The notes under the pieces: generated by a model
What the model was told of the DNA's origin: nothing
The model's database searches: none
Seen by the model: the letters and a program-made list of their open reading frames with translations, nothing else
Assembly: GCA_024235635.1 (NCBI GenBank)
Contig: JACKMA010000005.1
Coordinates: 124,001-188,000, forward strand
DNA from: Zoogloeaceae bacterium
GTDB lineage: Bacteria > Pseudomonadota > Gammaproteobacteria > Burkholderiales > Rhodocyclaceae
Length of the DNA: 64,000 bases
Direction of reading: 5' to 3'
Shown: positions 26,379 to 34,278 of the stretch, in pieces
Numbering within the stretch: position 1 is the first letter of the stretch
Layout: the number at the start of each line of letters is the position of its first letter
Translations under genes and position numbers: made by a program

Positions 26379-26963
26379 CTACTGGTAGCGGTCCAGGCCG
26401 GCGAAGCCCATGAATGCCAGGCTCATCAGGCCTGCGGTGATCATTGCGATGGCGGTGCCGCGAAACGGCACCGGAATGTCCGCACCCTCCAGACGCTCGC
26501 GGATGCCGGCGAACAGAATCAGCGCCATCGTGAAGCCGATCGAGCTGCCGAATCCGAACAGCAGAGACTCGAGCAGGTTGTGACTCATCGCGACGTTGAG
26601 CAGTGGCACGCCGAGCACGGCGCAGTTGGTGGTGATCAGCGGCAGGTAGATGCCCAGCACCTGGTGCAGCAGCGGGCTGGTCTTCTCGATGATCAGCTCG
26701 GTGAGCTGCACGATCGCCGCGATCACGACGATGAACGACAGCGTGCGCAGATAGCTGAGGTCGTTGGGGGCCAGCAGGTAGTGATCGATCAGATAGCTGG
26801 TGCCGCTGCCGAGCGTCAGCACGAAGGTTGTGGCGTAACCCATGCCGAGCGCGGTCTCGAGCTTCTTCGACACGCCCATGAACGGGCACAGGCCGAGTAC
26901 GCGCACGAAGACCACGTTATTGACGAGCACCGCACCGAGGACGACGAAGACGTAGCTGCTCAT
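26379..26963 (-). CDS. rsxA: Rsx/Rnf subunit A
   Basis: A 194-residue membrane subunit with six helices, first gene of rsxABCDGE-nth. NNVVFVRVLGLCPFMGVSKKLETALGMG and PLITTNCAVLGVPLL contain the paired cysteines that bind a cluster between RnfA and RnfE. The 120-bp gap to pyrD must hold the operon promoter. Gene order and spacing match the gammaproteobacterial rsx and betaproteobacterial rnf operons. Confidence 0.96.
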   Translation of the reverse strand: MSSYVFVVLGAVLVNNVVFVRVLGLCPFMGVSKKLETALGMGYATTFVLTLGSGTSYLIDHYLLAPNDLSYLRTLSFIVVIAAIVQLTELIIEKTSPLLHQVLGIYLPLITTNCAVLGVPLLNVAMSHNLLESLLFGFGSSIGFTMALILFAGIRERLEGADIPVPFRGTAIAMITAGLMSLAFMGFAGLDRYQ

Positions 26964-27083
26964 GAACGCGAATATTGGTCGAACCGCGGGATTATCGCCC
27001 GACCGTGGCGGGGCGCCAACCCTGATTCCGTCGCAGGCTTTCCACGGCGTCTGCGGCAGGCACGGCGTCGCGCGGGTCTGGGC

Positions 27084-28085
27084 TCAATTGCAGGCGCGCA
27101 CCGCCTCGGCGACCAGAGTCGGACCGCGAAACACGAGGCCACTGTAGAGCTGCACCAGACTGGCACCGGCATCGAGCTTGGCGCGGGCACCGGCGCCGTC
27201 GACGATGCCGCCGACGCCGATCACCGGCAATTCGCCGCCCAAGGCCCGGCACAGGCTTGCCAGCACCGTGGTGGCGGCGTCGAACAGTGGTGCGCCGGAC
27301 AGGCCGCCGCCTTCGTCGGCATGGGCGAGGCCGCGCACGCGGTCGCGGGCGGTCGTGGTGTTGGTCGCGATCGCGCCGTCGATGCGATGGCGACGCAGCG
27401 AATCGGCAATTTGGGCAATCTGTCCCTGGTCGAGGTCGGGTGCGATCTTCAGCGCCAGTGGCACGTAGCGGCCATGCTGGTCGGCGAGCCGCTGCTGGGC
27501 GGCCTTCAATGCGGCGAGCAGGGCGTCGAGTTCGGACTCGGCCTGCAACTGGCGCAGATTGGCGGTGTTGGGCGACGAGATGTTGACGGTGACGTAGCTC
27601 GCCAGCGGGTACACCCGGTCGAGACAGCTCAAATAGTCGTCGACCGCGCGCTCGATCGGCGTATCGAAGTTCTTGCCGATGTTGATGCCGAGCACGCCCT
27701 TGAATCCGGCCCCGCGAACGTTGGCCAGCAAGGCATCGACGCCGTGGTTGTTGAAACCGAGGCGGTTGATGATGCCCTCGGCCTCCGGCAGCCGGAACAT
27801 GCGCGGACGCGGATTGCCCGGCTGCGGGCGCGGCGTGACGGTGCCGACCTCGATGAAACCGAAGCCGAGACGGGCCAGCCCATCGATCGCTTCGCCGTTC
27901 TTGTCGAGTCCGGCTGCCAGCCCGACCCGGTTCGGAAACTCGATGCCCATCACGGTGGCCGGCGTCGCCGGCAGCGGCCGGCCGGCCGGCAGCAGATCGC
28001 CGGCGGCACGCAGCGCGGCGATCGTCCATTCGTGGGCGCGCTCGGGGTCGAGCGCGAACAGCAGGGGGCGGATCAACGAATACAT
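27084..28085 (-). CDS. pyrD: Dihydroorotate dehydrogenase, quinone-dependent (class 2)
   Basis: A 333-residue FMN enzyme that oxidises dihydroorotate to orotate in pyrimidine synthesis and passes electrons to membrane quinone. MYSLIRPLLFALDPERAHE is the N-terminal membrane-associated helix typical of class 2. The core has VGLAAGLDKNGE, FGFIEVGTVTPRPQPGNPRPR, the catalytic-base strand VNISSPNT, ATNTTTARD, and the phosphate-binding GVGGIVDG. The start at 28085 gives the usual length. Confidence 0.96.
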   Translation of the reverse strand: MYSLIRPLLFALDPERAHEWTIAALRAAGDLLPAGRPLPATPATVMGIEFPNRVGLAAGLDKNGEAIDGLARLGFGFIEVGTVTPRPQPGNPRPRMFRLPEAEGIINRLGFNNHGVDALLANVRGAGFKGVLGINIGKNFDTPIERAVDDYLSCLDRVYPLASYVTVNISSPNTANLRQLQAESELDALLAALKAAQQRLADQHGRYVPLALKIAPDLDQGQIAQIADSLRRHRIDGAIATNTTTARDRVRGLAHADEGGGLSGAPLFDAATTVLASLCRALGGELPVIGVGGIVDGAGARAKLDAGASLVQLYSGLVFRGPTLVAEAVRACN

Positions 28086-28125
28086 GGCCGCCGGATTGTA
28101 TCGCAGTGCAAACTGGCGGGCGGCG

Positions 28126-28641
28126 TCAGTCCAGCGCGATGCGGACCTGGGCGCCGACGTAGCCGCTGTATCCGGGCAGGTTCGGCACCGCCAGCAGGTT
28201 GATGCCGAAACGCCGGCCTTCGGCGGTGATCGCGGGCAGCAGCAGTACCGGGGATGGATAGCCGCTGGCCAGCAGGCCGAACGCCCCGACGCGCAGCGGA
28301 CCGAGTGCCAGCGGCGTCCATCGGCCGCCGACATACAGGCTGGGCCGGTCGTAGCTGTTGCGCAGATAGCCCGCCGAGAAGGTCCAGGGCCCGTACCGCC
28401 CGTCCCGGTGATCGCGTTCGAAGCCCAGGCCGGGATTGACCTCGCGCCAGTCGCGCCGTTGCTGGAAGTGGTGTGAAAGGCCGGAGATGACCAGCCAGTC
28501 CGAAGCTGCCGCCGGCGGCAGTGGCAACAGCGATAGCGCGGCAAGGGCCGGCAGCGCCCACCAGCGGATCAGTGCGCCGCTTCCCGCGCGCCTGGCGCGG
28601 TCGGGCTGGCACGCACTGTGCGGTCGTCCGCCATCGGACAT
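28126..28641 (-). CDS. Putative small outer-membrane beta-barrel protein
   Basis: A 171-residue protein with an N-terminal hydrophobic signal (LIRWWALPALAALSLLPLPPAAASD) and then short alternating strands: WLVISGLSHHFQQRRDWREVNPGLGFE, GPWTFSAGYLRNSYDRPSLYVGGRWTPL, LRVGAFGLLASGYP, LLLPAITAEGRRFGINLLAVP. The pattern fits an eight-stranded barrel and ends in an aromatic-poor VRIALD. Similar uncharacterised proteins occur in proteobacteria and phages; I know no assigned function. The start is uncertain because the signal is preceded by about 25 polar residues. Confidence 0.68.
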   Translation of the reverse strand: MSDGGRPHSACQPDRARRAGSGALIRWWALPALAALSLLPLPPAAASDWLVISGLSHHFQQRRDWREVNPGLGFERDHRDGRYGPWTFSAGYLRNSYDRPSLYVGGRWTPLALGPLRVGAFGLLASGYPSPVLLLPAITAEGRRFGINLLAVPNLPGYSGYVGAQVRIALD

Positions 28642-28694
28642 CGCCGCCGGGTCGCGATCCGGCGCCCGCTCGCGACCGGCCCGATGCCCCGGAT

Positions 28695-29444
28695 TCAACT
28701 CAGCTCCGCGAAGTCGCGCCGCGTCAATTCCCGCCAGAGTCCACCGACGCGCCCTTCGAGCGGATGGAAACGGGCCTTGTAAGACATCTTGCGGCTGTCG
28801 CGTATCCAGTAGCCGAGGTAGAGGTAGGGCAGGCCCAACTGGCGGCAGGTCTCGACCTGCCAGAGCACGCCGTAGGTGCCCAGGCCGAGGCGATCCAGCT
28901 CCGGATCGAAAAAGGTATAGACGCTGGACAGTCCGTCGGTCAGGCAGTCGATCACGCAGACCATGCGCAGGCTGCCACGCCGGGACGGATCGCGAAACTC
29001 GACGACGCGGGTTTCGACGTTGCTTTGCAGCAGGAAGTGGGCGTACTGCTCGCGGCTGTCCTGATCCATGCCGCCGCCGGCATGACGGCTGGCCTGGTAG
29101 CGCTTGTACAGGGCGTAGTGCTCTTCGGAGAAGGCCAGCGGGCGTTCGCTGGCCAGCAGTTCCTGATTGGCCCGCTGGCACCGGCGCTGGCTGCGATCCG
29201 CCTGGAAGCGCGATACCGGGATGCGCACCGGGATGCAGGCGCGGCAGGTATCGCAGTACGGACGGTAGGTGAAGACGCCGCTGCGGCGGAAGCCGTTGTG
29301 CACCAGTTCGCTGTAGACCGGCGTGTCGATCAGGTGGCCGGGCGTGGCGACCTGCGAGCGGGCCATGCGCTCGGGCAGGTAGGAGCAGGCGTAGGGCCCG
29401 GTGGCATAGAACTGCAGCAGCGCGTACGGATAGTCCTTCAGCAT
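28695..29444 (-). CDS. bpt: Aspartate/glutamate leucyltransferase (N-degron pathway)
   Basis: A 249-residue arginyltransferase-like GNAT enzyme that adds Leu to N-terminal Asp or Glu and so marks proteins for ClpS/ClpAP. The family N-terminus is intact: FYATGPYACSYLPERMARSQVA, and the Cys cluster is YCDTCRACIPVRI. DLGLGTYGVLWQVE and LYLGYWIRDSRKMSYKARFHP are the acyl-transfer core. It overlaps the 3' end of aat by seven bases, so both N-degron transferases are co-expressed. Confidence 0.95.
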   Translation of the reverse strand: MLKDYPYALLQFYATGPYACSYLPERMARSQVATPGHLIDTPVYSELVHNGFRRSGVFTYRPYCDTCRACIPVRIPVSRFQADRSQRRCQRANQELLASERPLAFSEEHYALYKRYQASRHAGGGMDQDSREQYAHFLLQSNVETRVVEFRDPSRRGSLRMVCVIDCLTDGLSSVYTFFDPELDRLGLGTYGVLWQVETCRQLGLPYLYLGYWIRDSRKMSYKARFHPLEGRVGGLWRELTRRDFAELS

Positions 29445-30157
29445 GGCTCGGCATCGCCCCAGTCGAAGTCGGCGGCGTGTTCGGGCCAGCGGCCCGCAGG
29501 GCCGCCGGCGGCGGTCAGCGACGCCAGGCGCCCGGTGAATTCGTCGCGGCCGATCTCGTGACCGCCGAGCGACGCCAGGTGCGAGGTCGTCATCTGGCAG
29601 TCTATGAGCCCGAAGCCGTGGATTTCAAGGTGCCGGCACAGATGGGCGAGCGCTGCTTTCGAGGCGTCGGTGGCGCGTGAGAACATCGATTCGCCGAAAA
29701 ACATCCTTCCGATCGCCACACCGTAGAGCCCGCCCACCAGGCGGTCGCCGGCATAGCATTCGACGCTGTGCGCATGGCCGAGTTCGTGCAGCCGGCAGTA
29801 GGCGGCCCGCATTGCGGCAGTGATCCAGGTGCCGGCCGCATCGACGCGCGGCGCAGCACAGGCGCGGATCACCGCAGCGAAATCGTGGTCGAGGCGCACG
29901 ACGAATTCGCGTCGGCGCAAACGTCGCCGCAGGCTGCGGGATATCTTCATCGCCGACGGTTCGAGCACCATGCGCGGGTCGGGGCTCCACCACAGGATCG
30001 GGTCGTCTTCGCCGAACCAGGGAAAGATACCGCGCCGGTAGGCCGCCAGCAGCCAGTCGGGATCGAGCCTGCCGCCGGCGGCGAGCAGGCCGTTGGGCTC
30101 CCGCAGGGCCATCGACGGGGGCGGAAAATCCGGTTCGCCGTCGAGCCACGGGATCAT
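29438..30157 (-). CDS. aat: Leucyl/phenylalanyl-tRNA-protein transferase
   Basis: A 239-residue transferase that adds Leu or Phe from aminoacyl-tRNA to proteins with N-terminal Arg or Lys. Family motifs: FPPPSMALREPNGLLAAGG, AYRRGIFPWF, ILWWSPDPRMVL, AGTWITAAMRAAYCRLHELGHAHSVE, LVGGLYGVAIGRMFFGESMFSR and LIDCQMTTSHLASLG. Its ATG overlaps the stop of the upstream ABC ATPase gene (ATGA), an odd coupling of an iron-type transporter gene to N-degron genes. Confidence 0.96.
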   Translation of the reverse strand: MIPWLDGEPDFPPPSMALREPNGLLAAGGRLDPDWLLAAYRRGIFPWFGEDDPILWWSPDPRMVLEPSAMKISRSLRRRLRRREFVVRLDHDFAAVIRACAAPRVDAAGTWITAAMRAAYCRLHELGHAHSVECYAGDRLVGGLYGVAIGRMFFGESMFSRATDASKAALAHLCRHLEIHGFGLIDCQMTTSHLASLGGHEIGRDEFTGRLASLTAAGGPAGRWPEHAADFDWGDAEPC

Positions 30158-31278
30158 GCTTGTGCCGGGACGATCGGGATCGAGCGACGTGCGCCGGTCG
30201 CCGGTGTCGGGCCGGTGGGATCATGAAACGCCACCACGTGGTCCACCGCGAGGCGGATGCCGATCGGCTCTCCGATCGCGTGGTTGTGGTGGCTCGGTAC
30301 CAGCGACAACACCCGGGCACCGCTCTTCAGCCTGAGGGTGTAGAGAATGTCGGCGCCGCGAAAGGCCTTGGTGACGACTTCGGCGCGCATCGGACTGGCG
30401 TCGTCATGGACGATGTCGTCCGGCCGCAGCAGCACGTCCACGTGGCAGCCAAGGTTGCAGTCGGAGCAGCCGACTCCGCATTCGACCGGGATCTTGCTCT
30501 CCAGCACGCCCAGCTCCATGTCCACCTGGCGGTTGTTGAGCACCCGGCCGGGCAGGAACACGCCCTGACCGATGAAATCGGCAACGAAGCGATTGGCGGG
30601 GCGGTGGTACAGGTTGTACGGCGTGTCCCACTGCTGGATGCGACCCTGGTGGATGATGCCGATCTCGTCGGCAACGGCGAAGGCCTCGTGCTGGTCGTGG
30701 GTGACCAGGATCGCCGTCGTGCCGGACGACTTGATGATCTCCCGCACCTCGGCTGACAGACGCTCGCGCAGATCGACGTCGAGGTTGGAGAACGGTTCGT
30801 CGAGCAGCAGCAGCGCCGGTCGCGGCGCCAATGCGCGCGCCAGCGCGACGCGCTGCTGCTGGCCGCCGGACAGTTCGTGGGGATAGCGACGGCCGGCACC
30901 GGGCAGGCCGATGCGCTCGAGCAGGGCGTCCACCCGTTGCCTGACCTCGTCGGCCGGCAGGTCGCGCAGGCCGAAACCGATGTTTCGCGCCACCGTCAGG
31001 TGCGGGAACAGCGCATAGTCCTGGAACACCATGCCGATTCGCCGCTGCTCCGGCGGCGTGTGACGGCGGGCATCGCTGACCAGGCGGCCGTCGAGCATGA
31101 TGCGGCCGTCGACCAGCGGCTCGAAACCCGCGATCGCGCGCAGCACGGTGGTCTTGCCACAGCCCGACGGACCCAGCAGGCAGCCGATCCGACCCTGGTC
31201 GAGGGCGAAGCCGAAACCGTCGACGACCACCTGGGTGCCGAAGGCGAGGCGAAGCGAGTCGAGTTCGAGGTGGGCCAT
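30154..31278 (-). CDS. ABC transporter ATP-binding protein, FbpC-like (ferric iron type)
   Basis: A 374-residue ATPase of the FbpC/PotA group. Walker A is GPSGCGKTT (36-44), the signature is LSGGQQQRVALARAL, Walker B is LLLLDEPFSNLD, and a C-terminal TOBE-like regulatory domain follows. That domain contains CGVGCSDCNLGC (Cys267, 271, 274, 278; C-x3-C-x2-C-x3-C), which could bind a metal or cluster. The start at 31278 (MAHLELDSLRLAFG) begins the ABC fold; the upstream frame is non-homologous. The cognate permease gene is divergent across 139 bp. No periplasmic binding protein is nearby. The stop overlaps aat. Confidence 0.9.
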   Translation of the reverse strand: MAHLELDSLRLAFGTQVVVDGFGFALDQGRIGCLLGPSGCGKTTVLRAIAGFEPLVDGRIMLDGRLVSDARRHTPPEQRRIGMVFQDYALFPHLTVARNIGFGLRDLPADEVRQRVDALLERIGLPGAGRRYPHELSGGQQQRVALARALAPRPALLLLDEPFSNLDVDLRERLSAEVREIIKSSGTTAILVTHDQHEAFAVADEIGIIHQGRIQQWDTPYNLYHRPANRFVADFIGQGVFLPGRVLNNRQVDMELGVLESKIPVECGVGCSDCNLGCHVDVLLRPDDIVHDDASPMRAEVVTKAFRGADILYTLRLKSGARVLSLVPSHHNHAIGEPIGIRLAVDHVVAFHDPTGPTPATGARRSIPIVPAQA

Positions 31279-31360
31279 GACGGGCTGCAGTGACGGCGCG
31301 GGCGTCGTTCGTGACGACAATACACCTACCGAGCGTACGGGCTTGGTAAACGAGATCAAT

Positions 31361-31366
31361 TATAAT
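31361..31366 (+). promoter_or_regulatory. Candidate -10 box for the ABC permease gene
   Basis: A consensus TATAAT lies in a locally AT-rich stretch 52 bp upstream of the permease start, within the divergent gap. No good -35 hexamer sits 16-18 bp upstream, which is common for activator- or repressor-controlled promoters. The surrounding ATCAATTATAATTAC is weakly Fur-box-like, too weak to call. Confidence 0.45.
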
Positions 31367-31417
31367 TACGCTTTCGGTTCCGCGCGATGCGGTTCCTCAT
31401 TTCCGGAGAATGCGATC

Positions 31418-33079
31418 TTGCGAGCGGCAGCCGCCCCCGCCCGGCGTCGATGGACGATTCTGAGCCTGGGCGCCGCGGCGCTGGCGCTGCTGGTGATCGT
31501 GCCGGTGCTGTCGGTGTTCTCCAACGTGGTCGCCGGCGAAACCAGCGACACCTGGGGACACCTGGCCGATACCGTCCTGCCCGACTACGTCGGCAACACC
31601 GTGATCCTGATCTTCGGCGTCGGTCTCGGCGTCTCAAGCATCGGCGTCACCACCGCCTGGCTCACCGCCATGCACGAGTTTCCGGGACGGCGCTTCTTCG
31701 AGTGGGCGCTGGTGCTGCCGCTGGCCGTGCCGGCCTACGTCATGGCCTACGTCTATACCGACTTCCTGCAGTTCGTCGGCCCGGTGCAGAGCTTCCTGCG
31801 CGAGACCTTCGGCTGGCGCGCCCGGGACTACTGGTTTCCCGACGTGCGCTCGGTCGGCGGCGCCGTGGCGATGTTCATGTTCGTGCTCTTCCCCTACGTC
31901 TACATGCTTTCCCGCAGCGCCTTTCTCGAACGCGCCGGTGGCGTGCTCGAGGCCGGCCGTTCCCTCGGCCTCGGGCCCTGGGGCTGCTTCTTCCGGCTGT
32001 CGCTGCCGCTGGCGCGGCCGGCGGTGGTGGCCGGGACCGCACTCGCGCTGATGGAGACCCTGGCCGACTACGGCACGGTGTCCTACTTTGCCGTACAGAC
32101 CTTCACGACGGGCATCTATCGTGCGTGGTTCTCGCTGGGCGACCGGATCGCGGCGGCGCAACTGTCCGCCGCCCTGCTCGGCTTCGTCATCGTGGTGCTG
32201 GTGCTCGAACAGGTCAGCCGCGGTCGCGCGCGCTTCCATAACACTTCCCGCCACCACCGCCCGCACCCGGGCCGTCGGCTGTCGCCGCTGGCCGGTGCCG
32301 TGGCGGCGTTCGCGTGCTTCATGCCACTGCTGTTCGGGTTCCTGATTCCATGCGCGCTCCTGTTGCACATGGCAATCGTCGAGGGCGACGCACAGTTCGG
32401 GTCGCGCTTCGTCGAACTGGCCGGCAACAGCTTCATCCTGGCGGTCGTGACCGCGACCATCGCCGTCGTCTGCGCCGTCGTGCTGGCCTATGCTCGCCGC
32501 CTGTCGCCGGCCAACCTGATCACCGCCGCGCTCAACCGGCTGGTCGGTCTCGGCTACGCGGTTCCGGGCACGGTGATCGCGGTCGGCGTGCTGATACCGG
32601 TGACCCGGCTCGACAACCTGATCGCCGAATGGTGGACCACCGCCTTCGATACGAGTCCGGGCCTGCTGCTGACCGGCGGCATTGCGGCGCTGGTCTACGC
32701 CTACCTGACGCGCTTCCTGTCGGTGGCGCTGCACACCGTGGACACCTCGCTGTCGAAAGTCACCACCAGCATGGACGATGCCGCCCGCAGCCTCGGCTAC
32801 GGCCAGTGGGCGACGCTCGGACGGGTTCATCTGCCGATCGTGCGCGGCGCTCTGCTGACGGCGGCGCTGCTGGTCTTCGTCGATGTCATGAAGGAACTTC
32901 CGGCGACGCTGGTGATGCGCCCGTTCAACTTCGACACGCTGGCGACCCAGGCCTTCAATCTGGCTTCGGACGAACGACTGGCGGAGGCGTCGACCGCGGC
33001 GCTGACCATCGTCGTGGTCGGTCTGTTGCCGATGATCGTGCTGTCCCGGCAGATCGCGCGACAACGTCGGGTCGATTGA
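31418..33079 (+). CDS. ABC transporter permease, FbpB-like (ferric iron type)
   Basis: A 553-residue inner-membrane permease with about twelve helices in two fused halves. Each half has an EAA-type coupling loop: EAGRSLGLGPWGCFFRLSLPLARPAV in the first and DAARSLGYGQWATLGRVHLPIVRGAL in the second. This two-domain form is typical of iron (FbpB/HitB) permeases. I chose TTG 31418 because CGGAGA is at 31404-31409; the longer frame upstream has no homology and crosses the promoter. It should work with the divergent ATPase. The stop abuts the convergent caspase-TIR gene with no spacer. Confidence 0.88.
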   Translation: MRAAAAPARRRWTILSLGAAALALLVIVPVLSVFSNVVAGETSDTWGHLADTVLPDYVGNTVILIFGVGLGVSSIGVTTAWLTAMHEFPGRRFFEWALVLPLAVPAYVMAYVYTDFLQFVGPVQSFLRETFGWRARDYWFPDVRSVGGAVAMFMFVLFPYVYMLSRSAFLERAGGVLEAGRSLGLGPWGCFFRLSLPLARPAVVAGTALALMETLADYGTVSYFAVQTFTTGIYRAWFSLGDRIAAAQLSAALLGFVIVVLVLEQVSRGRARFHNTSRHHRPHPGRRLSPLAGAVAAFACFMPLLFGFLIPCALLLHMAIVEGDAQFGSRFVELAGNSFILAVVTATIAVVCAVVLAYARRLSPANLITAALNRLVGLGYAVPGTVIAVGVLIPVTRLDNLIAEWWTTAFDTSPGLLLTGGIAALVYAYLTRFLSVALHTVDTSLSKVTTSMDDAARSLGYGQWATLGRVHLPIVRGALLTAALLVFVDVMKELPATLVMRPFNFDTLATQAFNLASDERLAEASTAALTIVVVGLLPMIVLSRQIARQRRVD

Positions 33080-34255
33080 CTAGCGCGTCGCCGGCTCGCG
33101 CCGCTTCGCCACGCAGGCGGCGCGCACTGCGTCGATCAGTGCGGCCAGCCAGCATCGGTCGCCATCGCCGGGGTCGTGCCGAATCGCCTGGATCGGGCCC
33201 AGTTCGGCCTTGTGCCAGCCGATCAGACGAACCTCGCCGAGCTGCAGCGGAATGATCGGCCGCCCGAGGCTGCGGGCCATCGCCAGCTCCTGGTAGACCT
33301 CGTCGGATTCGAGGGCTGCGGCGGACATCAGGAACACCATCGCGTCGCAAGCCCGGATCGCGTCGGCGATCTCGTCGCGCCAGCGGCGGCCGCCACCGAT
33401 GTCCTCGCGGTCGAGCCAGACGCCGAAGCCGCGCTGCTCCAGCGCCGACACCAGTTTGTCGGCGATCGCGCCGTCGCTGCGCCGGTAGCTGACGAAGATG
33501 CGACGCCGCACGTGGGTCAGCGCGATCGGCCGCGGCAGGTTCCACGACCACATCTGCGGTGTCGTCGGCGGCACGCGCTCGCCGCCGGCGATGCAGCGCG
33601 GATGCACGAAACGGAACAGCTCGTCGGTGGTGACGACGCCGTCGCCGTCGGCATCGGCGCGGGCGCCGCTGAGGCCGTCCACCAGGCAGCGGGTGAAGAA
33701 GCCGCCCTCGGCGTCGCCGTAGCTCATCTCGTCGCCAGCGCACGAACTCAGCGCGAAGAAGCCGTTGGGAACGCCCCGATTGTTGGCGAAGAAGGCGCCG
33801 CTGTGGCAGCCGTCGAGCAGGATCACGATCTGCCGGCTACGGCTTCGCCGGAGTTCCGAGAGCACGAAGTCGGCGTCGAGACAGGTGGCCTCGATGAACG
33901 CCGGATCGGCGTCGCGCATCGGCAGGAAGAGCTGATCGCCGAGCCGCAGGCTGCATCCGGAATAGTAGATCAGCACGGTGTCGTCGGCCGTCGCCGCGTG
34001 CGAAACGCGGGCAATCTCCCGGCGCGCCTGGATCAGCGGTGGCTCGAACAGGCTGGTGACCTCGAAGCCAGCGCTCTCGCGATCACCGAGCACGGTCGCC
34101 ATCGCTGCCAGGTCCCTGTCGATCGCCGGGACGTCCAACAGGCGGCTGCCGTCGGCGGCCTCGACACATCCATTGCCGATCAGCACCGCAAGACGCTTCG
34201 CGGTCCCGCTGTCGGCAAGCGGTGCATGATCTTCGGATTCATGGCCGATTGCCAT
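33080..34255 (-). CDS. Caspase-like/TIR fusion protein with EF-hand-type loop
   Basis: A 391-residue soluble protein. Residues 20-245 form a C14 caspase-like domain: RLAVLIGNG, VLIYYSGCS, and ILLDGCHSG with catalytic-type Cys150. The strand that normally ends SGHG reads SGCS, so the catalytic His position is Cys101. DADGDGVVTTDE (201-212) is a perfect EF-hand-type Ca2+ loop. Residues 252-345 are a TIR domain: IFVSYRRSDGAIADKLVSAL, FGVWLDREDI, and S317...E323 in the position of the NADase Ser/Glu. Caspase and TIR effectors act in bacterial abortive-infection or cell-death systems; that role is inferred. The start at 34255 has GAGG upstream. It follows the acyltransferase gene by 23 bp. Confidence 0.85.
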   Translation of the reverse strand: MAIGHESEDHAPLADSGTAKRLAVLIGNGCVEAADGSRLLDVPAIDRDLAAMATVLGDRESAGFEVTSLFEPPLIQARREIARVSHAATADDTVLIYYSGCSLRLGDQLFLPMRDADPAFIEATCLDADFVLSELRRSRSRQIVILLDGCHSGAFFANNRGVPNGFFALSSCAGDEMSYGDAEGGFFTRCLVDGLSGARADADGDGVVTTDELFRFVHPRCIAGGERVPPTTPQMWSWNLPRPIALTHVRRRIFVSYRRSDGAIADKLVSALEQRGFGVWLDREDIGGGRRWRDEIADAIRACDAMVFLMSAAALESDEVYQELAMARSLGRPIIPLQLGEVRLIGWHKAELGPIQAIRHDPGDGDRCWLAALIDAVRAACVAKRREPATR

Positions 34256-34278
34256 GGCGGTCGCCTCTTCGTTGGTGG

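Noticed and set aside
31345..31375. A Fur box upstream of the ABC permease
   Set aside because: The AT-rich sequence matches the GATAAT-type consensus too poorly to call without a profile score.
31097..31417. Extension of the ABC permease upstream of 31418
   Set aside because: It crosses the divergent ATPase gene and its promoter region and shows no homology; TTG 31418 has a ribosome-binding site.
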